A DNA stretch of 64,000 nucleotides from Acholoe squamosa (Eukaryota; Annelida; Polychaeta; Phyllodocida; Polynoidae), in NCBI GenBank assembly GCA_949317995.1, contig OX439036.1, forward strand, positions 3,093,207-3,157,206, in the 5' to 3' direction. Below, one piece after another: positions 56,122 through 64,000 of this stretch. Positions within the stretch are counted from its first letter, which is position 1, and every line of letters starts with the position of its first letter. The notes under the pieces are model-generated. The model was not told where the DNA came from. It was given only the letters and a program-made list of their open reading frames with translations, and searched no databases. A program made the translations under genes and the position numbers.

Positions 56122-58136
56122 TGGTTCTGTGGGGTGGTTGTGATGCTCGCCACCAGGAGCTTGGAGATTTGATCCATTACATGAGGTGGTATTTGGGGGT
56201 TACTTTGTTGGTTCCCCTGGTAACCTCTTGTGTCAGGTTTGTAATCCTCCCGGCGTGAGTTGGAACCCTGGTTATATTGACCAGAGTTGCTGTATTGACC
56301 GGAGTTATTGGATCTCTGGTTGTTGTAGGCGCCATTGTTGTTGTAGGATCCACTGTTGTAGTTCCTATGTGGACTCTGGCTCCTACTGTTGGATCCTTGA
56401 TTATAGGATCCAGAGTTGTTTGAACCCTGGTTGTTGTTGTAGGATCCAGAGTTGTTGTAGGATCCAGAGTTGTAGTTCCTATGTGGACTCTGGCTCCTAC
56501 TGTTGGATCCTTGATTATTATAGGATCTGCCATTACTTGGGGTTCTGTCCCTCCTATCACTGTATGAAGAGTTACCATTGTTGGAGTTGGAAGAGCTGTT
56601 GTCTTTCCTACTGTTGTGACCCCCCCGGTTGTTGTTGTTGTTGCCCCCTCTACCTCTACCTCTATTGGATTGGTAGTTGGGGTCATAGTTATTTCCTCTA
56701 TATCTACCGGTAGGGTCTCTTGATGCAACCTTAGCCTCCTGTTGCCTTACATGGGCACTAGACATTAGGTTAACATCTTCATCTGCACTAGTGCTGATTT
56801 CCTGGACCTTTTTCTTAGTAGGCTGTGGGTTTGACTCTGCATCCCTTACCTTCCTAGATCTTTCTTGGGTCTCAACCTCTAGGGCTAGGTCTAGGGCTTG
56901 GTCAAAAGAGTCTATTTTCTTGTTCGTAAGAGCCACAGAGATCCAGGGCCTCATACCTTGGGTGAATGCCTTGCTTAGGATTTCATCGCTTTGGCGTTGG
57001 GCATTACACACTTTCCTGAGATGGCATGCATAGTCTAGGACAGGTTCATCTATCTTTTGTGCACGGAGTGCAGTCCTTGAGATTATATTGTCTCGAGTAG
57101 CAAAATACTCTTTTAATTTATTCACTACATTGGTCCATGTCAACATGTCAGGTGTGGCACTCTCCCTGAAGGATTCAAACCAAGCTAGTGCTTGTCCTTC
57201 GAGGTACTTGGGTAAATATGTTACCATGGTGTCACTGTCTGTCACTTTGTACTTATCCTTCAGATATTCTGGGAATTTGTGATCAATAAATAATGCTGTT
57301 GACATGAGTGGTGATGGGTGTGAAAAGGTTTTGGGTTTTGTTACCTCATGTATCCTGATCTTTCTGTCGTCCTGCTGTTTATTGTCTATGAGCTTGGTCA
57401 TGTTGGACACCATGGAGATTATGATGTCATCTTTGGATCCAGAGGCAGATGGTGTGACAACAGGTGTGATGGCAGGTGTGGGAGGTTGTGGGGTCTGGGA
57501 TGATACCATTTTCATGAGATCTGCTATCTGTTGTTGTTGTCTCTCTAGGGACTTCCGCTGATCTTCCATGGCCTTCTGTTGAGCATCTATTGCTGCATTC
57601 CTCTCTGCCAGTTGTTGGTTGAGGATCCTCTCCCTTTCCTCCTGCTGGGACTTGTTGGTCTCTAGGGCAGTAACTGCATCTTGGATGGCCTTCTCATAGG
57701 CCCTTATCTTCTCAGCTGTCTGATTAGGTTGGGGGCCTTCATCGGTGTCCATGATGGAGGGTGTGGGGGAGGTGTCTCTGGAGGAGTGGCTGTCAAAAGC
57801 TGGAGCTGGGGTGGAGGATCTAGATGAGGGTGTGGATCCACCCCCTGAGGCAGATCCTTCTTCCCCTGAGGTAGATAGCGTGAGTTGAGCGTCCTGTAGA
57901 GATCCCTGGGAAATGTTGGATCCCTGAGAACTGGTTGTTCCCTGAGTAGACAGGGTGGGAGGTGTGGGGTCTACTGAGTGTGGGTCTGTTGTATTGGAGG
58001 CTGGTTTGCCTCCTGTGGGCCTCCTAGATCTAGGTGGGAGGGAGACCTCTTCCACAGGCCCCTGACTACGTAAGGTCTTTGTGTGTTGTTCTGCCAGCTT
58101 GACTGATAAGGCCTTGATGTGTGTGGTGGACCTCAC
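56112..58136 (-). CDS. gag: Gag polyprotein, copy C (674 aa, N-terminally extended)
   Basis: Same domains as copies A and B, but distinct. A Met at 57752 (MDTDEGPQPNQ) aligns with the start of the other copies; upstream, 128 more codons are open, rich in Ser/Thr/Pro (TPSSRSSTPAPAF), starting at ATG 58136 at the edge of the leader repeat. The coiled-coil part has an extra AIDAQQKAMEDQRKSLERQQQ-type insert, and the capsid region has many substitutions (FESFRESATPDMLTW), whereas the last third and pol nearly match A and B. No zinc knuckle; RGRGRGG and NSGSYNN repeats present. Which Met is used is unknown. Confidence 0.9.
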   Translation of the reverse strand: MRSTTHIKALSVKLAEQHTKTLRSQGPVEEVSLPPRSRRPTGGKPASNTTDPHSVDPTPPTLSTQGTTSSQGSNISQGSLQDAQLTLSTSGEEGSASGGGSTPSSRSSTPAPAFDSHSSRDTSPTPSIMDTDEGPQPNQTAEKIRAYEKAIQDAVTALETNKSQQEERERILNQQLAERNAAIDAQQKAMEDQRKSLERQQQQIADLMKMVSSQTPQPPTPAITPVVTPSASGSKDDIIISMVSNMTKLIDNKQQDDRKIRIHEVTKPKTFSHPSPLMSTALFIDHKFPEYLKDKYKVTDSDTMVTYLPKYLEGQALAWFESFRESATPDMLTWTNVVNKLKEYFATRDNIISRTALRAQKIDEPVLDYACHLRKVCNAQRQSDEILSKAFTQGMRPWISVALTNKKIDSFDQALDLALEVETQERSRKVRDAESNPQPTKKKVQEISTSADEDVNLMSSAHVRQQEAKVASRDPTGRYRGNNYDPNYQSNRGRGRGGNNNNNRGGHNSRKDNSSSNSNNGNSSYSDRRDRTPSNGRSYNNQGSNSRSQSPHRNYNSGSYNNSGSYNNNQGSNNSGSYNQGSNSRSQSPHRNYNSGSYNNNGAYNNQRSNNSGQYSNSGQYNQGSNSRREDYKPDTRGYQGNQQSNPQIPPHVMDQISKLLVASITTTPQNQEN

Positions 58137-58562
58137 TGACGTGTGGGAGACCTCACTGATGTGTGGGAGACCTCACTGACGTGTGGGAGACCTCACTGAC
58201 GTGTGGGAGACCTCACTGACGTGTGGGAGACCTCACTGACGTGTGGGAGACCTCACTGACGTGTGGGAGACCTCACTGACATTTGGGAGACCTCACTGAC
58301 GTTTGGGAGACCTCACTGACGTTTTGGGAGACCTCACTGACGCTTTGGGAGACCTCACTGATATATGGGAGATCTTACTGTTGTGTGAGAGATCTCATTG
58401 ATGTGTGTGGGATCTCACTGATGTGTGGGAGATCTCATTGATGTGTGGGAGATCTCATTGATGTGTGGGAGATTTCACTGATGTGTGGGAGATCTCACTG
58501 ATGTGTGGGAGATCTCACTGGTATGTGGGAGATCTCACTGGTATGTGGGAGATCTCACTGGT
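58137..58562 (-). repeat. 20-bp minisatellite in the leader of copy C
   Basis: About 21 units of the same 20-base repeat as in copy B (plus strand GACGTGTGGGAGACCTCACT). Units next to gag carry GACCTC, distal ones GATCTC. It abuts the ATG of the long gag form. Confidence 0.92.
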
Positions 58563-58786
58563 GACCTTGGTGGGTATGGTGTCAAGGTCAAGGTCACTGG
58601 GTGGGTGGAGTGGGTCTAACTGTGTGTATGCGGTACCAGCTTTAATTTACTGTGTGCATGATTGTTCTTAGTTGTGGTACCAGCTTTAACTTACTGTGTG
58701 CATGATTTGTTCTTAGTTGTGTTACCAGCTTTAATTTTTATGAGCCTGTGAGAGATGGGATCTTAGTAGGATGTTCTCCACCACTT
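58563..58786 (-). other. Leader and primer-binding region, copy C
   Basis: Between the repeat array and the LTR. The 18 bases next to the LTR (58769-58786) equal those in copy B (AAGTGGTGGAGAACATCC). A duplicated GGTACCAGCTTTAA segment occurs at 58630-58690. Confidence 0.5.
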
Positions 58787-60135
58787 TGTCATACTAGTAA
58801 TTGGCATGATCAAGTTGTCATATGAGAAATATCATATGGCTAGTGGTGTATGGAGTAAATATCTCAAGGCTCTTATAAATAGTGTTATTTCCAGTTGTCA
58901 CTGGTTTATTCAGCTTTAGGCAACATGTAAGAAATATCAATCATACAGTAGTTAGTATGTAGGTAATTTACACATACAGTAAACATACAGTAATTTATAA
59001 AGTATAATGTTCAGTTCCACTCCACCTGTGAGGTATTAATAATACAGTGTCCAGCATAGTTCTAGGTGGGTTCCCACACCTAGCTCCTGACCTGCTGCTT
59101 AGAGGAATAATGTAATAATGGATAACTTTACCCTCTGGTGGAAGTCTTGAAGAAGATAGCCTCTGGCCACCAATGGTAGGAAACCAATGCCTGTCTAGCA
59201 TAGTTTCACCATAGTGCAGTGGTATAGCAGGTAGCAGGAGATGACTGGAGATGTTACCTCTAGAGCGGTTCTTGGTGATGTGTCCTCCTGGAGGTGCAGA
59301 CAGGCTATTTGTAGCAAATCTTGGAAAAGCACCTCCAGACTGACTGGAGCCAGCAGCATCTGCCTAACTCTACAATTGTTTGAGGGGACTCTTTCAAGTG
59401 TCACAGGGGGACAAAGGACCCCCATGGACGCCGCTATGCCCCCCCATTGTCTTGGTCGGTTCTGCATCTTTAGACCCTCATATCTCGGTTGTTTATGCGT
59501 TTATAACCGCCATTTTGGGCATGCGCGGAGTTGAATATGCCAAGTTTATAATGCCTGCTGGATAGGCGCGTAATTCGCGCCGGTTTGTCTGTAGTGCACT
59601 CAGAGCTCCTTTCAGTCTCCATGGCATAATTTCCTTAATAATGGGAGTTCCGCCTTGATCTTGGGCTCATTTTGACCGTCTAATTATGGGCTTTCCATAA
59701 ATGCTTTGATATTTGACCTAGCTTGCTCAGGAGCGACGCTAGAGCGACCGGAAGGTTATGGCGTCGTGCTTATGTAACCCATTGTTCAGTCCTTAAAGTG
59801 CTCAGACACTCATGACGGCGTCAGCGGTGCTCAGGCACCCGTGACGGCCGGTTGCATTCACTTACAAGTTATTAATTTGTGCATTGAACCATGAGGTCGC
59901 ACACTGAGACCCTTATTCTTATTATATTGTGCAGTGAACCATTAGGTCGGAGCCTTTGATGTCATAAACTCTGTCTAACTGACTGTGGCTGGTGTGCAGT
60001 GGGGCATGAACGCTCTTATACAAAGTTTGAGCGCTCTTATAGCTCTTAGAACCAACCTATGTATTAATTTCATAGATATTCTTTGATTAATACAATAATA
60101 TGTTAGAATTTATGGAATAATAAAATGGTATATCA
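58787..60135 (-). repeat. 5' LTR of copy C
   Basis: 1349 bases, TG...CA in element direction; about 12 substitutions and one indel from the partner at 44508-45855. Confidence 0.95.
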
Positions 60136-60141
60136 TATTTA
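60136..60141. other. Target-site duplication of copy C, right
   Basis: TATTTA, identical to 44502-44507. Confidence 0.85.
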
Positions 60142-60441
60142 CATGCGAATAGAGGACTTGATCTTAGATATATTCCCCACAGTGTGTTTGCAAACTGAGG
60201 ACTTAGCCACACAGAGTGTGTATGCAAATAGAGGACACACAGTATCTGTATGCAAACTGAGGACTTAACCTGACAGTGTGTGTATGCAAATAGAGGACAC
60301 ACAGTATCTGTATGCCAACTGAGGACATGGCCACACAGTGTATGTATGCAAACTGGGGACACACAGTATATGTATGCAAACTGAGGACATGGCCACACAT
60401 TATGTGTATGCAAAAACAGGACATTAGTACACCATATGGAC
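60142..60441. repeat. Host minisatellite TGTATGCAAACTGAGGACA, target of copy C
   Basis: About ten alternating units of 27-32 bases (TGTATGCAAACTGAGGACAC...CACAGTAT). A unit of the same repeat (GTGTATGCAAACTGAGGACA) ends just before the left LTR at 44481-44500, confirming that copy C split this array. Confidence 0.85.
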
Positions 60442-60914
60442 AAATACAGGACCTGGTTAAAGGTAAGGGAGTGTTCATTTTTTAACAACAGGGGGGAGTT
60501 GGTGAGTTTTAGTTTGCAATTTTTTTCCGCCACCTCCTCGAGAGGTACCAGTATTCTATAATGGTGGTGAATTCAATTTGGATTAACCAAGTGGTTTCCC
60601 TTCCCACCAAACAGGAGAGACAAGCTGAAGCTAAAGTCCAATAATGTGCACTTAATGAGCCATAATGTGCCATAATAAGTTGCACCCTATGACTTGGAAA
60701 GGAGTATATAATCCTCTGAAATACATATGGGTCATCTCACCCAAAGTGGGCACCTAGGATGGGTAGGGGCCAATATGACAAAACTCAGAATTACATTTTA
60801 AGACTTTATTTTTTTTGATAGCCCTACATCTTGTCTTTATAAAAAGGTTCATTCAAGTCATTAACTCCCAGGGGGTCAGTTTTTATCACAGTCGCCATAA
60901 AACCATATAAAAAC
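60442..60914. other. Unassigned non-coding DNA
   Basis: No gene or repeat recognised. Confidence 0.45.
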
Positions 60915-62012
60915 GTGTAATGGACGTGAGCGAAATGAATGATATGCATATAACACCTCTAAAAATATTCTAATCTCTTAGATATTTTATATCCAAACTA
61001 GTAAAATGGGTGAGTAAATGTATGCCAACAAATATGAATAGGGCTCCAACGGTTTTGAAAATATGACATGTCCCCTTCGGTGGAAAATTTTATTTTTGAA
61101 TAATTTCTTGCGTGCAATTTTAACTTTAGCCTCTGTGGCTTAAAAACCATAGGATAAGCCTACAAATCACTCTATTGTATCTTCACTATGTATTTTTCAA
61201 GAAACAAGCATTATTTACAGTCTCTATACCATCAACTCTGTAGTGTTGTTGCACAAAAATGACCTTTCAAAGTGCATCTTACAAAGTCCTCCATACATGC
61301 ACTTACACCTCTCAGATCATGACTACCATACATATTATCAAAGGAGAGACTGTAGACTATTGATTTACACCAAAATATATACAATATCTGCCACTTTTGG
61401 GTGCTCCATGATGCTCAGAAAATGAAAAATCACTAATTTGTTTGCGTTTCTCAAAGTCAAGTGACACACAATGTTAAAAAATCTCACCTCAGATTACTGA
61501 ATTAGGCTTTAAATACTAGCCACATATGTCTACTAATAGATTTAATAACATTACCCTAGCCCAGGTACATCACAGTTTGACCACAGCTCTACTGCTGCAA
61601 CCTTACAAAAAGGCCTCTATGGGGTCTTTTCGCTCACGCCCATTACACTATTACAGCATCTTACGAAGTCCTCCATAAGTGCACTTACACCTCTCAGATC
61701 ATGACTTCCATACATGTTATTAAAGGAGAGACTGTAGACTATTGATTTACACCAAAATATCTACAATATCTGCCACTTTTGGGTGCTCCATGATGCTCAG
61801 AAAATGAAAAATCACTAATCTTTTTGCGTTTCCAAAGTCAAGTGACACACAACGTTAAAAAATCTCACCTCAGATTACTAAATTAGGCTTTAAATACGAG
61901 CCGCATATGTCTACTAATAGATTAAAGTACCTTAGAATACATGGGGTAGCCTTTACTCACACTTATGATGGCCCTTAAAAAATGTTAGCTATATCGCTCA
62001 CGCCCATTACAC
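60915..62012. mobile_element. Non-autonomous element with 19-bp inverted ends
   Basis: GTGTAATGGACGTGAGCGA (60915-60933) is inverted at 61994-62012 (18 of 19 match) and again internally at 61630-61648. Inside, about 270 bases at 61277-61545 are repeated at 61654-61925 with few differences. No transposase. Looks like a MITE whose right end was duplicated together with its terminal repeat. Confidence 0.65.
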
Positions 62013-62176
62013 GATAGATTTACCTTTAAAAGACAATCATACAACCGAGATGTGGCACTTCTGGTAGGAGAAATACAAGTTAGAGTGGGCAAAAGTGGTG
62101 ATAACCAGGATCAATGCCATCTAACCAGTGCACTCTCTGCGGAACTTGATAAGCTTTTGATCTGCCAGTTGGATCG

Positions 62177-63779
62177 TTAGGGGATGGAGTGTGTAGACAG
62201 CAGTCTTTGTGTTGCCGTATTGACTTGGCTTAGGAAGAGAGATCCTGCCAAGAATATTGAGGGGTGGATCTTGGCTTCGATGATCTCCTTCCCCCACAAG
62301 AAGGTGTGACCCCAACTCTTGTCTGATATTTGAATGATGATCTGTAGCATCTGGTGCACTAGATAGGAGCCATTGTCCTTGGCTACCACCTTACCCACAA
62401 ACCATGTGTCGTTGTTGGAGTTGGTGCCGTCCAGGCTAGCAGTGACAAGGAAGTCACCGACCTGGTATTCATCTTGAACCAGCACCAACTTTCCAATACT
62501 GTCCTTAGGCAGGGTCGAGGTCGGTAGATCCTGTCGTACTTGCTTCGTTGTAGGGACGGCGACAACGCGCTCTGTGGCAAGCTTTCGTACAGCACACAGG
62601 GCGACGTTCTCCTTGTCAGCCGTCACTTCGGGTGCGCTTACGTGCCATGACTTGTGTGTCATCCCTGGTGCGCTTGCAGACAGAGGTGCGCACAACAGGA
62701 TCGTAGTCAGGGTCCAAGCCGTCCACTGTGGCAGGACACCTGGCAGGCCGCGTTTTCATCTGAACCAGGCCGCCCTGCTTTGGTGGGGGATGAAGACTTG
62801 CATCCGCGTCGTCTGCCACAGCAGGGACATGGGCAGGCTGTGTTTTCATCTGCCGTGTTTGCTTCGGCAGGGGCTTCTTCTTGTCGGTGAACTGCAGCTG
62901 ATGCTCGATCCATCCTGGGCAGCCAAACATGGACCTACAGTCAACCCAACAGCAGGGGTCGAAGCAGGATTTGTCACGGACAGCGAGTGACCTTCCTTCC
63001 TGCTTGACCATGGCAGCGTGGACACGCAAGGTGCCCTGCACTGGTTTCTCTGCTGCCACTGAGCCGACAGTGAGGCGGGCGGAGGCGACATCCTTCAGAG
63101 GAACATGGATGTAGTGAATGCGGCCGTCTAGTGCATTTCCTTTGGTCGCAAACTCCTCTGCATTCTTGATGATGCGCTTCTGCTTGACAATGTTGTCGGC
63201 GTTGTGCTTTGCGGCAGCACCGACACCATCACAGGGGCCTTTTCCATGGCCCGCCTCAAAGTAGGTCCATGTTGCCCAGAGAAGAAGCTCCGAGTGGTGC
63301 ACGAGTATCAAGAACACCGAGATATTTCGATACTGGCTGGATGGGGAATCGGAGGCATAATGAACCACCTTGATGTGTGGCAGGTTCTCCCGAAGGAACG
63401 CTGCCAGACAGCGTAGGAATGCCAAGATGGCACCAGTATCATGCCTCCGGTCGTCGGTGCACAGAGCCACAGAGTGATGGTTTGTGGCGCCTGTGTCCTC
63501 ATAACGGTAGTGGATGACTGCAGGGTGCAGGGTCACTGGCTCCTTTGCATAGTAGGTACTCTGTGGAACATCGGGGTATGATACTATCCAATTATTGGCC
63601 ATTTGGATAGTAACTTCCAGCAATGACATCCCTGCTCTCAGCTCACGTACGATGCGGTGTTGGTTGTGTGCACGATCGTCATTGGCAGCCATGGTGAAGA
63701 AGTGGGTTCTCGTCTCCTTAATGAAGGTTACCCAAGATTTCTCTTCTATTTCAGGGCGGAGCTTTTTTTTTTTGAACAA
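62177..63779 (-). pseudogene. Transposase-like gene of unknown family (one frameshift)
   Basis: The minus-strand frame 63779-62616 (387 codons) contains SVALCTDDRRHDTGA, then VVHYASDSPSSQYRN, then WTYFEAGHGKGPCDGVGAAAK. This pattern recurs in a repetitive gene family of many animals and looks like an RNase-H-fold DDE core (Asp, Asp, Glu candidates), though I cannot name the family. Next come a CCxxDC Cys cluster and a Lys/Arg-rich part. The frame ends TRSDG, while the next frame continues with ADKENVALCAVRKL and DTWFVGKVVAKDNGSYLVHQM to 62177, so one frameshift near 62620 splits the gene. The N-terminus may be incomplete: the first Met lies beside a poly-T run. Its base composition is higher in GC than the neighbours. 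Confidence 0.55.
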
Positions 63780-64000
63780 ATTTAAACTTTATTTGGTCTA
63801 GTGGTACATACATCATGTAAACATAGACATGCAGTGTATTTAGTCGTTATGTATTTGAAATATAACGCCTATATAAGTTTGCCTAAGTACATTCGTTGAT
63901 ATATTACACGATTACCTATTTTACAAGGTAATTCTTTTTAATAATTACACGACCAAACAGTTCATGACCAGATCGTCATTTCAAAAATGTTGTTATGATC
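63780..64000. other. Window end, nothing recognised
   Basis: AT-rich sequence without features I can support. Confidence 0.4.

Larger units (their letters stand above)
44508..60135 (-). mobile_element. Env-class Ty3/gypsy retroelement, copy C (complete, 15.6 kb)
   Basis: Both LTRs, a 6-bp target-site duplication, PPT, primer-site region, 20-bp leader array, gag, pol, env and a long 3' region are all present on the minus strand. By eye the LTRs differ at about 12 bases and one indel in 1.35 kb (about 1%), so insertion was recent. Gag and env are open; pol has a net 14-base loss near 54197 and a one-base loss near 52118. It inserted into a host minisatellite whose units continue on both sides. 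Unlike copy B, it carries an extra antisense gene-like segment between env and the 3' LTR. Confidence 0.95.

Overview
This window is eukaryotic and almost certainly from an animal genome, probably an invertebrate. It contains no bacterial-style operons and no clearly intact host gene. What can be read is mobile-element DNA: three copies of one Ty3/gypsy-type env-bearing LTR retroelement, a Ngaro/PAT-like (DIRS-group) relic, a Polinton/Maverick relic, a second Ty3/gypsy integrase relic, an orphan LTR/PBS/gag-like fragment, foldback and MITE-like hairpins, tRNA-derived sequences, and several large minisatellites. Polintons, DIRS-group elements and a histone-type 3' stem-loop fit a metazoan. I cannot name the species from sequence alone.

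Layout. Bases 1-4183 hold copy A (minus strand), cut by the window edge, with an intact gag and a deleted, frameshifted pol. Copy A is joined head-to-head through a 5-base microhomology to copy B (4179-18219, plus strand). Copy B has a 5'-truncated LTR, a 20-bp-repeat leader, gag, pol with two nonsense codons, a frameshifted env, a repeat-rich 3' region, a polypurine tract and a 3'-truncated LTR. A 21-bp minisatellite (about 18840-22095) then abuts a foldback element (22096-23987). Bases 24000-28500 are AT-rich repeats, microsatellites and tRNA-like sequences. A Ngaro/PAT-like relic lies at 28508-30542, a gypsy integrase relic at 33067-33600, an orphan LTR end with PBS and coiled-coil gag-like frame at 33604-35303, and Polinton integrase plus a penton-like protein relic at 35440-37363. 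Bases 37364-44500 are mostly unassignable, with several strong hairpins.

Copy C (44508-60135, minus strand, 15.6 kb) is complete: two 1.35-kb LTRs starting TG and ending CA and about 1% diverged, a 6-bp target-site duplication TATTTA, intact gag, intact env (874 codons from its ATG), and pol interrupted by two small frameshifts. A MITE-like unit (60915-62012) and a transposase-like gene with a frameshift (62177-63779) end the window.

How the retroelement works: gag is followed by pol in the -1 frame, with a 10-bp stem-loop six bases after a shifty sequence at the gag stop. Pol runs protease, reverse transcriptase, RNase H, integrase. Env resembles the F-type fusion proteins of insect errantiviruses. 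Gag has no zinc knuckles and instead carries an RGG and Asn/Ser/Gly/Tyr-rich tail. The most unusual item is in copy C: between env and the 3' LTR, on the opposite strand, sits a GC-richer segment absent from copy B. It holds a 159-codon ORF with a TATA-like box, an initiator-like element, a good Kozak context and, 48 bases after the stop, a perfect histone-mRNA-type stem-loop.
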